A DNA stretch of 53,964 bases from Pseudomonas fluorescens (GTDB lineage: Bacteria; Pseudomonadota; Gammaproteobacteria; Pseudomonadales; Pseudomonadaceae), in assembly GCF_001648775.1 (NCBI RefSeq), contig NZ_LVEJ01000006.1, positions 1-53,964 on the forward strand, written 5' to 3'. The position numbers were made by a program, and so were the translations under genes. The notes under the pieces are model-generated. The model did no database searches. It was given only the letters and a program-made list of their open reading frames with translations, and was not told the DNA's origin. This document shows positions 16,936 through 26,330 of the stretch, piece by piece; position 1 is the stretch's first letter; every line of letters begins with the position of its first letter.

Positions 16936-18117
16936 ATGTCCGCACCGCTGGCCTCACTGAAAATACTCGATTTCTCGACGCTGTTGCCGGGGCCGTTTGC
17001 CTCGTTGTTGCTGGCGGACATGGGCGCTGAAGTGCTGCGCATCGAGTCGCCGACGCGCCTGGATCTGCTGCGGGTGTTGCCGCCGCATGATGGCGGCCTT
17101 TCGGCCAGCCATGCCTACCTCAATCGCAACAAGCGCAGCCTGGCGCTGGACCTCAAGCAGCCTGAGGCGCTGGATGTAGTTAAACAACTGCTGGCCGATT
17201 ACGACATCGTCCTTGAGCAGTTTCGCCCCGGTGTCATGGAGCGTTTGGGTCTGGGCTACGAAGCGCTGAAGGCGATCAATCCAAAGCTGATTTACGTGTC
17301 GATCACCGGTTACGGCCAGACCGGGCCGTACAAGGATCGCGCCGGGCATGACATCAACTATCTGGCGCTGGCCGGGCTGGCCAGCTACACCGGTCGCGCC
17401 GACAGCGGCCCGTTGCCGTTGGGTATGCAGGTGGCGGACGTCGCCGGTGGTTCGCTGCACGGGGTCATCGGTTTGCTTGCGGCGGTGATTGCGCGCCAGC
17501 AAACGGGGCAGGGCACGCATCTGGATGTCAGCATGACTGATTGCGCGTTCAGCCTGAATGCCATGGCCGGCGCCGGGTATCTGGCCTGCGGCGAAGAGCC
17601 GGGGTGGGAAGAGCAGATGCTCAACGGCGGCAGCTTTTACGATTATTACCGCTCCCGCGATGGGCGCTGGATGTCGGTGGGCAGTCTGGAACCTGGGTTC
17701 ATGCAGCAATTGTGTACGGCGTTGGGCCGGCCGGAATTGGCGGCGCAAGGGTTGTCGCCCAAACCCGAACAGCAGCGCGCACTGAAATACGCGCTGACGG
17801 TCGAGTTCGAAAAACATGACTTTGCCGAGTTGTGCGCGTTGTTTGCCGGCATCGATGCCTGTGTCGAGCCGGTGTTGAATCTGAGTGAGGCGGTACGCCA
17901 TCCGCAGTTGCAGGCGCGCGAACTGGTGACGCAGGTGCCGCGCGGGGATGGCACGGCGCAGGCACAGATGGCCTGTCCGCTGAAGTTTTCCGAAGCGTTG
18001 CCGGCGCCGCGGCATGTTGGCGCGGTGTTGGGGCAGCATACGGATCAGGTGTTGGGCGAGTTGGGGTTCAGCACTGAGCAGATTGCTGAATTGCGTTCAT
18101 CCAAAGTGATTCTTTAG
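16936..18117 (+). CDS. CaiB/BaiF-family protein, alpha-methylacyl-CoA racemase-like
   Basis: This 393-residue protein belongs to the type III CoA-transferase fold. It looks like a 2-methylacyl-CoA racemase rather than a transferase. The RAGHDINY segment provides His138, and Asp168 in MQVADVAGG lies 30 residues further, the same spacing as the catalytic His/Asp pair of the mycobacterial racemase. The SVGSLEPGF motif carries the glutamate of that family. It would interconvert 2R and 2S methyl-branched acyl-CoA esters so they can enter beta-oxidation. AAGGAG lies nine bases before the ATG. It stands alone; no branched-chain degradation genes are adjacent, so the substrate is unknown. Confidence 0.85.
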   Translation: MSAPLASLKILDFSTLLPGPFASLLLADMGAEVLRIESPTRLDLLRVLPPHDGGLSASHAYLNRNKRSLALDLKQPEALDVVKQLLADYDIVLEQFRPGVMERLGLGYEALKAINPKLIYVSITGYGQTGPYKDRAGHDINYLALAGLASYTGRADSGPLPLGMQVADVAGGSLHGVIGLLAAVIARQQTGQGTHLDVSMTDCAFSLNAMAGAGYLACGEEPGWEEQMLNGGSFYDYYRSRDGRWMSVGSLEPGFMQQLCTALGRPELAAQGLSPKPEQQRALKYALTVEFEKHDFAELCALFAGIDACVEPVLNLSEAVRHPQLQARELVTQVPRGDGTAQAQMACPLKFSEALPAPRHVGAVLGQHTDQVLGELGFSTEQIAELRSSKVIL

Positions 18118-18133
18118 TGCCTGTACCGACCCT

Positions 18134-18197
18134 TTCGCGAGCAAGCTCGCTCCCACAGGAGAATGCATTTCAAGGTGGGAGCGAGCTTGCTCGCGAA
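18134..18197. repeat. REPIN 5
   Basis: Inverted arm 18134-18156 and direct arm 18175-18197, with an 18-bp insert. It lies between the convergent racemase and sprT genes. Confidence 0.9.
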
Positions 18198-18225
18198 GAG
18201 GCCAGAACAGGCAATAGAAGACTGA

Positions 18226-18720
18226 CTATTCGACGCGCATCTCACCACTGAACACCAAGGTGCTCCGGCAGCGCCGACACAAATACCGCCGCCCCTGCCG
18301 CACCAGGCTATGGCGCTGTGCTGAAAACGGAAAATCACTGTCGGCACATGGGCATTTGTAGATGTAGCGGGTCACGCTGCGGCGCTTGATTGCATAGGTG
18401 TGGCAGCGATCCGGTGGCAGTTCGTAAACGCCGCGCATGATCAATTGCCATTCCTCGCCATGCGGCTGAATGCGGTCGCCGAACAACTGATGGGCGATCA
18501 GGTGCGCGACTTCATGGGCCACGGTTTGCTTGAGGAAGTGTTCGCTGTTTTCCCGGTACAGCTGCGGGTTGAAGCGCAGCAGGTTCTCGTGCAGATGCGC
18601 GACACCGGCTTTTTGCCCGCGCAGCTTGAGGCTGACGACAGGGCGTGGGAAAGAACGTTTGAAAAAGGATTCTGCGAGTTGGTAACAATCTTCGACGCGG
18701 GTATTGAGTTGCTCGGGCAT
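18226..18720 (-). CDS. sprT: SprT-family zinc metalloprotease-like protein
   Basis: The 164-residue protein has the length of E. coli SprT (165). The zinc-binding HEVAH motif (His69, Glu70, His73) sits in a helix, and a C-terminal zinc ribbon follows (CPCADSD, then CRRCRSTL). Eukaryotic relatives (SPRTN) degrade DNA-protein crosslinks. The bacterial role is poorly defined. The ATG at 18720 gives the family length; the longer frame upstream has no support. A REPIN follows the gene. Confidence 0.88.
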   Translation of the reverse strand: MPEQLNTRVEDCYQLAESFFKRSFPRPVVSLKLRGQKAGVAHLHENLLRFNPQLYRENSEHFLKQTVAHEVAHLIAHQLFGDRIQPHGEEWQLIMRGVYELPPDRCHTYAIKRRSVTRYIYKCPCADSDFPFSAQRHSLVRQGRRYLCRRCRSTLVFSGEMRVE

Positions 18721-18810
18721 GCTTGATGGATCTCCAGAGGCGTCGAGTATGCCGTAACGCCGCAGACTTGCGAATCGCCGAGCTGCCGAATGGTCATCCT
18801 CCAAACGACA

Positions 18811-18830
18811 AGGCCGCCTTGCGGCGGCCT
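18811..18830 (-). terminator. Terminator-like hairpin after the Yip1-family gene
   Basis: AGGCCGCC and GGCGGCCT form a perfect 8-bp stem. The T-run on the minus strand (TTGTCGTTT) is weak, so the call is moderate. Confidence 0.6.
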
Positions 18831-18860
18831 GGATTGGCAGATGTTGTTTTTCTCGGCGAG

Positions 18861-19463
18861 TCAGTTCGTATAGACAGGGCCTACGCCCAATCCCCAGACG
18901 ATCACGGTGAACGCCATGATGGCCACCAGCACCACCAGACCCACCGCCAGCACCGAGCTGGAAAACAGGAAACCTTCATCCGACGGAATATTCATGAACG
19001 TCGGCAGCCCCACATACAACAGATAAACCGTGTAACAGATGGCCGCCGTACCGACGATCATCCCCAGCCACATATGCGGATACAGCGCCGCCAGCCCACC
19101 GACAAACAACGGTGTCGCGGTGTAGGTGGCAAACGCCACGCAACGGGCCAGGCTCGGATTGGCGTCATAGGTGCGGGCCATCCAGTGCACGAAGGCGCCC
19201 ATGACCGCGACCCCGCCGAGCATCGCCAGATAAGACATGACGGTCATCCAGATCGCGCTTTCGACGGTGAGCATCACTGGCGCGCGGTTGCCGATCACCC
19301 AGCCGACCTGAGTGGTGCCGATAAACGCCGAGACAGCGGGGATGGCCGCCAGAATCAGCGTGTGGGTGAGGTACATGTGGCTGATGCTTTCCTCTTGGTC
19401 GCCACGGATTTCCTTCCATTCCTGATCGGGGTGGGTGAAAAGTCCCACTACGTGATGGATCAT
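18861..19463 (-). CDS. Yip1-family inner-membrane protein
   Basis: This 200-residue protein has about five membrane helices. The N-terminal HHVVGLFTHPDQEWKEI motif is typical of bacterial Yip1-domain proteins, a group of unknown function found across proteobacteria. Helices lie roughly at residues 36-60, 72-98, 113-135, 137-160 and 170-195. The ATG at 19463 is chosen because GAGGAG lies eight bases upstream; the ATG nine codons earlier would overlap it. It stands alone, divergent from ttcA. Confidence 0.8.
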   Translation of the reverse strand: MIHHVVGLFTHPDQEWKEIRGDQEESISHMYLTHTLILAAIPAVSAFIGTTQVGWVIGNRAPVMLTVESAIWMTVMSYLAMLGGVAVMGAFVHWMARTYDANPSLARCVAFATYTATPLFVGGLAALYPHMWLGMIVGTAAICYTVYLLYVGLPTFMNIPSDEGFLFSSSVLAVGLVVLVAIMAFTVIVWGLGVGPVYTN

Positions 19464-19751
19464 GCCAGTCACTCCTCTTGTTATTGCCATCGCCCCCCAA
19501 CGGAGCGCCTACGGGCCAAGGTGGCCGAGCAAATTCAGGTCTTCAGATGTGTGCGACCTTATGTCGCAGTATAGAAAGGACTTACCCGCACAGGTATTAG
19601 GGGCTTAGAGCAAATCGCGCTGTAAACAGGGCGGGTAATCGCCTCGGGGTCTGTAAAAGCGCCGTTGGCTTACGACGACAACCTGTGCCCACAACCCCGG
19701 GGTTTTTGCGTAAAATGCCGGCCTTTCGTCACACCTCACGGATTTCGCGTC

Positions 19752-20576
19752 ATGGGCACTCTTACGGTCAACCAGAACAAACTGCAAAAGCGCCTGCGCC
19801 GCCTGGCCGGCGAAGCGGTCGCCGATTTCAACATGATTGAAGACGGCGACAAGGTCATGGTCTGCCTGTCCGGGGGCAAGGACAGCTACACCATGCTCGA
19901 CGTGCTGCTGCACCTGCAGAAGGTTGCCCCGATCAAGTTCGAGATCGTTGCGGTGAACATGGACCAGAAGCAGCCGGGCTTCCCCGAACACGTGTTGCCG
20001 GCCTATCTGAAAGAGCTGGGCGTCGAGTATCACATCGTCGAGAAAGACACCTATTCGGTGGTCAAGGAACTGATCCCGGAAGGCAAGACCACCTGCTCGC
20101 TGTGCTCGCGCCTGCGTCGCGGCACGCTGTACACGTTTGCCGATGAAATCGGCGCGACGAAAATGGCCCTCGGTCACCACCGCGACGACATCGTCGAGAC
20201 GTTCTTCCTCAACATGTTCTTCAACGGTTCGCTGAAAGCCATGCCGCCGAAGCTGCGCGCCGATGACGGCCGTAACGTGGTGATCCGTCCGCTGGCCTAC
20301 TGCAACGAGAAAGACATTCAGGCTTACTCGGATTTGAAAGAATTCCCGATCATTCCGTGCAACCTCTGCGGCTCGCAGGAAAACCTGCAGCGTCAGGTGG
20401 TCAAGGACATGCTTCAGGACTGGGAGCGCAAGACCCCGGGCCGTACCGAAAGCATCTTCCGCAGTCTGCAGAACGTGATTCCGTCGCAACTGGCCGACCG
20501 CAACCTGTTCGACTTCACCAGCCTGAAGATCGACGAGACCGCCGCTTCGCGCTTCGTCAACGTCGTCAACCTGTAA
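19752..20576 (+). CDS. ttcA: tRNA 2-thiocytidine(32) synthetase TtcA
   Basis: TtcA adds sulfur to cytidine 32 of certain tRNAs using ATP and an iron-sulfur cluster. The 274-residue protein has the PP-loop SGGKDS (40-45) for AMP formation and the two CxxC motifs CSLC (Cys115, Cys118) and CNLC (Cys203, Cys206) that hold the cluster. The [10 protein letters not shown] segment is also conserved. The ATG at 19752 gives the normal N-terminus ([10 protein letters not shown]); the frame upstream runs through a likely -10 element (TAAAAT, 19711-19716) and is unlikely to be translated. Confidence 0.96.
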   Translation: MGTLTVNQNKLQKRLRRLAGEAVADFNMIEDGDKVMVCLSGGKDSYTMLDVLLHLQKVAPIKFEIVAVNMDQKQPGFPEHVLPAYLKELGVEYHIVEKDTYSVVKELIPEGKTTCSLCSRLRRGTLYTFADEIGATKMALGHHRDDIVETFFLNMFFNGSLKAMPPKLRADDGRNVVIRPLAYCNEKDIQAYSDLKEFPIIPCNLCGSQENLQRQVVKDMLQDWERKTPGRTESIFRSLQNVIPSQLADRNLFDFTSLKIDETAASRFVNVVNL

Positions 20577-20587
20577 ACCCGATCCAT

Positions 20588-20675
20588 GTGGGAGCGAGCT
20601 TGCTCGCGAAGGCGTCGTGTCAGCCGACATCCATGTTGAATGACAGACCGCTTTCGCGAGCAAGCTCGCTCCCAC
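20588..20675. repeat. REPIN 6
   Basis: Direct arm 20588-20610 and inverted arm 20653-20675, right after ttcA and before the glycosylase gene on the same strand. Confidence 0.9.
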
Positions 20676-20726
20676 AGTGTTTTGTGTTCAACGATAAATT
20701 TTCATTTTCAGTTCTCAGGAGAGGGC

Positions 20727-21401
20727 ATGCGCGATTACAAGTGGCTGCACGAATACTGTCTGAACCGCTTCGGTTCGGCGGCTGAACTGGAAGCCCATCT
20801 GCCCGTTCCCAAGACCCCTGCGCAACTGCGCAAGATCAGCGACGACCGCTACCTCTCGACCATGGCCCTACGCGTGTTCCGCGCCGGCCTCAAGCACAGT
20901 CTGGTCGATGCCAAATGGCCGGCTTTCGAAGAAGTGTTCTTCAAGTTCGACCCGGAAAAAGTCGTGCTGATGAGCGCCGAACACCTTGAGCGGTTGATGC
21001 AGGACGCGCGGATCATCCGTCACTTGGGCAAGCTGAAAAGCGTGCCGCGCAATGCGCAGTTCATTCTCGATGTCGAGAAAGACAAGGGTAGTTTTGGCGC
21101 ACTGATTGCCGACTGGCCGGTGACCGATATCGTCGGCCTGTGGACGTACCTGAAAAAGCACGGTCATCAATTGGGCGGGCTGTCGGCGCCACGCTTCCTA
21201 CGCATGGTCGGCAAGGATACGTTTGTGCCGAGTTACGACGTGGTCGCGGCGCTGAATGCGCAGAAGATCGTCGACAAGGTGCCGACCAGTCTGCGCGATC
21301 TGGCGATCGTGCAGGACGCGTTCAACCAGTGGCATGAACAGAGCGGCGGGCGGGCGATGAGTCAGATTTCGATGATGCTCGCCTACACTGTGAATCATTG
21401 A
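20727..21401 (+). CDS. DNA-3-methyladenine glycosylase I-like protein
   Basis: This 224-residue protein belongs to the TAG superfamily of base-excision DNA glycosylases. The N-terminus (YKWLHEYCLNRFGSAAELEAHL), the helical stretch LRVFRAGLKHSLV and the ILDVEKDKGSFGALIADWP region match the TAG fold. It lacks the usual N-terminal cysteine-tryptophan start of E. coli Tag, so it may be a diverged subgroup with different substrate range. AGGAG lies close to the ATG at 20727; the frame upstream runs into REPIN 6 and is discarded. The gene is on the same strand as ttcA but separated by the REPIN. Confidence 0.78.
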   Translation: MRDYKWLHEYCLNRFGSAAELEAHLPVPKTPAQLRKISDDRYLSTMALRVFRAGLKHSLVDAKWPAFEEVFFKFDPEKVVLMSAEHLERLMQDARIIRHLGKLKSVPRNAQFILDVEKDKGSFGALIADWPVTDIVGLWTYLKKHGHQLGGLSAPRFLRMVGKDTFVPSYDVVAALNAQKIVDKVPTSLRDLAIVQDAFNQWHEQSGGRAMSQISMMLAYTVNH

Positions 21402-21417
21402 AACCGAGTCGCTCCAA

Positions 21418-21491
21418 TCGCTAACAGGGCTAGCTCCCACAGGGAATCTGTGGCGTTCACAAATCCCCTGTGGGAGCTAGCCTGCTAGCGA
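21418..21491. repeat. Divergent REP pair (GCTAGC type)
   Basis: Arms 21418-21440 and 21470-21491 face each other. The stem reads GTGGGAGCTAGC, then GCTAGCGA, so both stem halves have changed together from GCGAGC/GCTCGCGA. This is a distinct REP subtype, the only copy in the window. Confidence 0.75.
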
Positions 21492-21501
21492 TGGCGGTCT
21501 C

Positions 21502-21927
21502 TCAGGCGACGGAGATTTCGCCTTCGCCAGCCAGTTTGCGATTCAACTGATACCGCCACCGCACATACAGCAGCGCCGAGCAGAACACCGCCAGGCTCGC
21601 GACCATCTCCAGCACTCCAAACAACTGCCGGCTCGGGTCATACGCCGCCAGTGCGCCTTTGATGAAGTACAGATTCACCACAAAACACATCCACGAATGC
21701 CCGCGCGCGCTGCCCATGATCATCGCCGGTGCGAGGACGATCCACGGGATCAGCTCGACCAGCAGAATCACCCACGGTCGCGCACCGTGCAGGTCGGCGA
21801 AGACCAGGTAGTAGGCGGCGAGCAGTCCGGCCAGCGCGAAAAAGCTCAGCAGGCTGATGATCCGCATCGCTTTGACGCGCGGCTCCAGCCACGCGACCGA
21901 GGGCAAGACTTTCGGCTTCTTCGCCAC
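21502..21927 (-). CDS. DUF2069 membrane protein
   Basis: This 141-residue inner-membrane protein has four predicted helices (roughly 22-42, 51-72, 76-95 and 105-125) and basic ends, the pattern of DUF2069. Function is unknown. The start is a GTG at 21927 with GGAGGG six bases upstream, two bases after the wrbA stop, so it is probably the third gene of an arsC-wrbA-DUF2069 operon. In P. aeruginosa the same three neighbours occur (PA0948-PA0950, from memory). Confidence 0.82.
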   Translation of the reverse strand: MAKKPKVLPSVAWLEPRVKAMRIISLLSFFALAGLLAAYYLVFADLHGARPWVILLVELIPWIVLAPAMIMGSARGHSWMCFVVNLYFIKGALAAYDPSRQLFGVLEMVASLAVFCSALLYVRWRYQLNRKLAGEGEISVA

Positions 21928-21929
21928 TG

Positions 21930-22876
<947 letters not shown>

Positions 22877-22989
22877 GGCGGGTCGCTTCTGGCGTAAAGT
22901 GGCGGCTATTCTAACTGTGCAGCGCGCAATCCAGAACCGTCAGAGGCGATGGGTCGCAGGCGCGTTTAAATTTTCACAAGGAACATGAC

Positions 22990-23457
22990 ATGACACGGCG
23001 ATTGGCAGCGGCATTGACGATAATCGGGGCGTTGATGCTGGGGGGATGCGGCAATGATTACGGCATTGACCAGAACGGTCAGAAAGTCGCCTCCGAGCGC
23101 TTGGACAAACAGTGGGTGGTGCTGAACTACTGGGCCGAATGGTGCGGCCCGTGCCGAACCGAGATCCCGGAACTCAACCATCTGGCTGACGAGCTGAAGA
23201 GCAAGAACGTCGGCGTGTTCGGGGTCAACTTCGACAACGTGCAGGGTGTGGAGCTGAAAGACGCCAGTGAAAAACTCGGCATCAAGTTCACCGTGCTGGC
23301 GCAGGATCCAGCGGAGTTGTTTGAGTTGCCGCGCAGTGAGGCATTGCCGGTGACGTACATCATCGACAACAAGGGCAAGGTGCGGGAGCAGTTGATGGGT
23401 GAGCAGACGGCGGCGGGGGTGATGGCCAAGCTTGAGGCTCTGCAGGCTACTAAATAA
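22990..23457 (+). CDS. TlpA-like thioredoxin lipoprotein
   Basis: This 155-residue protein starts with a lipoprotein signal (LMLGGC, lipidated Cys20). The thioredoxin domain carries the redox motif WCGPC (Cys52, Cys55) and the cis-proline segment LPVTYIID. It should be anchored in the periplasm and reduce disulfides, as TlpA/ResA/DsbE proteins do in cytochrome maturation or protein repair. No cytochrome c genes are adjacent, so its partner is unknown. AAGGA lies just before the ATG. Confidence 0.9.
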   Translation: MTRRLAAALTIIGALMLGGCGNDYGIDQNGQKVASERLDKQWVVLNYWAEWCGPCRTEIPELNHLADELKSKNVGVFGVNFDNVQGVELKDASEKLGIKFTVLAQDPAELFELPRSEALPVTYIIDNKGKVREQLMGEQTAAGVMAKLEALQATK

Positions 23458-23461
23458 CCTT

Positions 23462-23570
23462 CAAAAGCCCCTCACCCCAGCCCTCTCCCGGAGGGAGAGG
23501 GGGCCGACCGAGGTGTCTGGCGAGGTACATCGACCTGAGAGATCGAGTCGATTGTAGATTCGCCAAAGCA
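23462..23570. repeat. Dispersed palindromic repeat, CCCTCTCCC family, copy 1
   Basis: CCTCACCCCAGCCCTCTCCC followed by a GGGAGAGG arm forms a strong hairpin (23482-23500). It is followed by a tail (GACCGAGG, CCTGAGAGATCGAGTCGA) that also appears at 49793-49865. Confidence 0.75.
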
Positions 23571-23571
23571 T

Positions 23572-23682
23572 GATCCAGTCGATTATGGATTCAGTTGCAC
23601 TCGTTCAGGTCGCTGTAGCTCTCCAATATCCCCCAATCAGTCCCCTCTCCCTTTGGGAGAGGGCTAGGGTGAGGGCTTTGGC
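23572..23682 (+). repeat. 111-bp direct repeat, unit 1
   Basis: The unit starts GATCCAGTCGATTATGGATT and ends in the hairpin CCTCTCCC/GGGAGAGG and GAGGGCTTTGGC. The same 111-bp unit recurs 129 bp downstream, differing mainly in an inner block of about ten bases. Confidence 0.88.
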
Positions 23683-23700
23683 AGACTCACGGGCCTAAAA

Positions 23701-23811
23701 GATCCAGTCGATTATGGATTCGGCATAGGCCGTTCAGGTCGCTGTAGCTCTCCAATATCCCCCAATCAGTCCCCTCTCCCTTTGGGAGAGGGCTAGGGTG
23801 AGGGCTTTGGC
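23701..23811 (+). repeat. 111-bp direct repeat, unit 2
   Basis: Second copy with the same length and ends. With copy 1 and unit 1 it fills the whole 365-bp gap between the TlpA-like and META genes; no gene is seen there. Confidence 0.88.
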
Positions 23812-23822
23812 GATCCTGAGGC

Positions 23823-24227
23823 TTATCCCTCTTCCAGCCACCAACGCAACGGCTTGCCTTCAGCCGGCCAGAAGCGCATCTGCTCGATTGGCGAGATGTC
23901 CCAGCGCTCGACATGTTCCAGCGCCTGCAGGAAGCGTTGCTCCTGCTCCATCAGCGCCGGCGCACACAGTTTGCGGGTCTTGCCGATCTTGCCGAAGCTC
24001 AGCTTGTCGCCGTCCAGCGTGTACGGCGCGAACCAATGGTTGCAGCCGCCGTTACCGTAGGCGCGACCATCATCGCCAAGGGTCACGGTCAGATGGCTGT
24101 AATCCATCAATGGCCGTTCGCCGATCCATTCCAGAATGTAGCTGCGGTTCTGCTGCAGTTGCACAGGCTCCGCCGCGCAACCGACCAAACCGACACTGAC
24201 CAAAGCGGTCAGGGCAAGGCGTTTCAT
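23823..24227 (-). CDS. META-domain lipoprotein
   Basis: This 134-residue protein has a lipoprotein signal (MKRLALTALVSVGLVGC, lipidated Cys17). The mature part has the HslJ/META pattern with GNGGCNHWFAPY (near residue 58) and a second cysteine in KLCAPALMEQEQRFL. HslJ-like proteins are outer-membrane or periplasmic lipoproteins linked to stress or antibiotic tolerance. The exact role is unknown. Two ATGs are possible: 24227, with AGGAG eight bases upstream, and 24230. Both overlap the stop of the upstream gene, so the two genes are coupled. Confidence 0.85.
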   Translation of the reverse strand: MKRLALTALVSVGLVGCAAEPVQLQQNRSYILEWIGERPLMDYSHLTVTLGDDGRAYGNGGCNHWFAPYTLDGDKLSFGKIGKTRKLCAPALMEQEQRFLQALEHVERWDISPIEQMRFWPAEGKPLRWWLEEG

Positions 24228-24661
24228 CATGCCGGCTCCTGGCATTTCGGGCACAGGTGCTTGTCGCCCACGGCTTTCCAGCCCAACTCGGCGATGCGCG
24301 CGGTGGCGGCCGGTTTTTCAGCGGTTTTGCCCAGTTTGGCATCCACGGCAAATTCAAAGCTCAGCTCTTTGGCGCAGCTGTCGCAGTTGACCTGCCAGGT
24401 GTGGATCGCCAGTTCACCGAACACCGGGCCGGTGGTCATCGCGGTCCATTGGCCCGGCGGGTTGATCAGGTGGCGGACGGTTTCAACAGTCAGGCGCATG
24501 GACAAATCCTTGCTGCCTTTGAGGGTGACCAACAGCGCGTCACCAATGCGAATCGAGCCACCGTTGCCGGTGACCTGATAGCGGCCCGGAACGAGCGCGC
24601 GGCATTCGGTGAGGGTGTGTTGCGGGTTCATCAGGGTGTAGCGGAAATCGTGTTCGACCAT
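24227..24661 (-). CDS. Conserved hypothetical protein with a C-terminal zinc-ribbon-like site
   Basis: I do not recognise a named family for this 144-residue protein. It has no signal peptide. A beta-rich middle (GGSIRIGDALLVTLKGS) is followed by CDSC (near residue 93) and CPKC (near residue 139), which could bind zinc. The ATG at 24661 has GGAGG just upstream; the longer frame is not supported. It is translated just ahead of the META lipoprotein and overlaps it, so they form a two-gene operon. Confidence 0.75.
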   Translation of the reverse strand: MVEHDFRYTLMNPQHTLTECRALVPGRYQVTGNGGSIRIGDALLVTLKGSKDLSMRLTVETVRHLINPPGQWTAMTTGPVFGELAIHTWQVNCDSCAKELSFEFAVDAKLGKTAEKPAATARIAELGWKAVGDKHLCPKCQEPA

Positions 24662-24794
24662 GGGTCCTCCAAATATGCGCGACATGCTAGCACGGGCTCG
24701 ATTACAGGATGATGCGCGCGTGCGACCTTCGATCCGGTTCAAATCGACGGACGCTCATGGCAAACTGCCGCCCTCGACTCTGAAGGAACGGAAC

Positions 24795-25253
24795 ATGGCG
24801 CTGATTGAATGTTATGAATGCAAGCGGAGCATCAGCTCGCAAGCCCAGGCGTGCATTCATTGCGGGGCTCCAATGGTGGCGCAAGTGGCGCCTGCGCACG
24901 CAGAGGCCGTAGCGGCCCCCGTTCAGGCGTCGACGATTTCGTTCGGCAGCCTGCCGCGCAACAAGGCGGTTCCGGAGGCGGTTACCCTGCCTCCCGCGGC
25001 AGAGCCATTGCCCAAAGTGGTGCCGGCAGCGGCAGGGCGGCGCCGTCGCCAGCAGGCCGAGCAACCGGTGGTGATGCCAGGTAATGCCGACGGCAGCCGG
25101 CCGGTTGAAGGCTGGCTGAAGATCATGGTGTTTCTGATGCCGTTGGTGTTCGTCTGGTTTCTGCTGCGTAGCGGGCATTCGATGAAACAGCGCTTTTTCG
25201 GTTTCGGCTGGCTGGCCCTGCTGATTCTGGCCACCTCGCTGTCACCGAAGTAA
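24795..25253 (+). CDS. Zinc-ribbon membrane protein
   Basis: This 152-residue protein begins with a zinc ribbon (CYEC near residue 6, CIHCGAP near residue 21). A linker rich in alanine and proline ends in an arginine cluster (GRRRRQQ). One or two membrane helices near the C-terminus follow (about 106-124 and 132-149, VFLMPLVFVWFLL and GWLALLILATSL). The ribbon should face the cytoplasm. Function is unknown. It is convergent with ldhA, with three bases between the stops. Confidence 0.78.
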   Translation: MALIECYECKRSISSQAQACIHCGAPMVAQVAPAHAEAVAAPVQASTISFGSLPRNKAVPEAVTLPPAAEPLPKVVPAAAGRRRRQQAEQPVVMPGNADGSRPVEGWLKIMVFLMPLVFVWFLLRSGHSMKQRFFGFGWLALLILATSLSPK

Positions 25254-25256
25254 CCC

Positions 25257-26246
25257 TCAACCCTCGACCTGGTTCTGCGGCGCCCCTGCCGCCCAGGTCG
25301 CGATGTTGTGCAGGGTGGTCGCGGCGATCGCCCCCAGCGCTTCACGGGTCAGAAAGGCCTGGTGCGCGGTGATGATCACATTGGGAAAGGTCAGCAAGCG
25401 CGCCAGCACATCGTCCTGCAACGGCAGGTCGGAGCGATCCTCGAAAAACAGCTGCGCTTCTTCCTCATAGACATCCAGACCCAGATAGCCGAGTTGGCCA
25501 TCCTTCAGCGCGTCGATCAGCGCCGGGGTGTCCACCAGACCGCCGCGCCCGGTGTTGATGAGCATGGCACCGGCTTGCATATGCGCCAGTGAATCGCGGT
25601 TGATCAGGTGTTTGCTCTGCTCATTGAGCGGGCAATGCAGGCTGATGATGCGTGACTGCGCGAGCAGTTCCGGCAAGCTCAGGTAACGCGCGCCCAAGGC
25701 CAGTACCTCGGGATTGGGAAAAGGGTCGTACGCCAACAATTCACAACCGAAACCGTGCATGATTTTCGCGAACGTCGCACCGATCTGCCCGGTGCCGACG
25801 ATGCCGACGGTTTTGCCAACCAGATCGAAACCGGTCAGGCCGTGCAGGCTGAAATCGCCTTCGCGGGTGCGGTTATAGGCGCGGTGCAGGCGCCGATTGA
25901 GTGCCAAAATCAGCGCCACCGCGTGCTCGGCCACGGCATGCGGCGAGTAGGCCGGGACGCGCACCACGGCCAGGCCCAGGCGTTTCGCCGCGACCAGATC
26001 GACATGGTTGTAGCCGGCCGAACGCAGGGCAATCAGTCGCGTTCCACCCGCGGCCAGACGCTCCAGCACTGGGGCGCTGAGGTCGTCATTGATGAAGGCG
26101 CAGACCACTTCGTGCTGTTCGGCCAGTGCCGCGGTGTCAAGGCTGAGCCGGGCCGGCTGAAAGTGCAGTTCGAGGTCGGCCGGGCAGTCGGCGGCGAGGA
26201 AACTCTCGCGGTCGTAGGTCTGACTGCTGAAAACGATCGTGCGCAT
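25257..26246 (-). CDS. ldhA: Fermentative D-lactate dehydrogenase (D-2-hydroxyacid dehydrogenase family)
   Basis: This enzyme reduces pyruvate to D-lactate with NADH. The 329-residue protein has the nucleotide-binding GIVGTGQIGATFAKIM (about 149-164) and the catalytic Arg (SAGYNHVDL region and NTGRGGLVD), Glu (LDVYEEEAQLFFED) and His (ITAHQAFLT) of the family. The EEEAQLFFEDRS segment is typical of LdhA rather than other hydroxyacid dehydrogenases. The ATG at 26246 has AAGGAGG at good distance; a TTG one codon earlier is not needed. It lies downstream of gacS on the same strand, as in P. aeruginosa. Confidence 0.93.
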   Translation of the reverse strand: MRTIVFSSQTYDRESFLAADCPADLELHFQPARLSLDTAALAEQHEVVCAFINDDLSAPVLERLAAGGTRLIALRSAGYNHVDLVAAKRLGLAVVRVPAYSPHAVAEHAVALILALNRRLHRAYNRTREGDFSLHGLTGFDLVGKTVGIVGTGQIGATFAKIMHGFGCELLAYDPFPNPEVLALGARYLSLPELLAQSRIISLHCPLNEQSKHLINRDSLAHMQAGAMLINTGRGGLVDTPALIDALKDGQLGYLGLDVYEEEAQLFFEDRSDLPLQDDVLARLLTFPNVIITAHQAFLTREALGAIAATTLHNIATWAAGAPQNQVEG

Positions 26247-26330
26247 CAATGCCTCCTTGAGTAACGTGGCGAGTCAGGTTCGACCCGCCATTACCTTAGC
26301 GTGAGAGTGTCGCGCCGGCATTGTCGTGGA

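Noticed and set aside
19665..19751. Longer ttcA start with 29 extra residues
   Set aside because: The extension covers a likely -10 element and has no ribosome site; the shorter start gives the family N-terminus.
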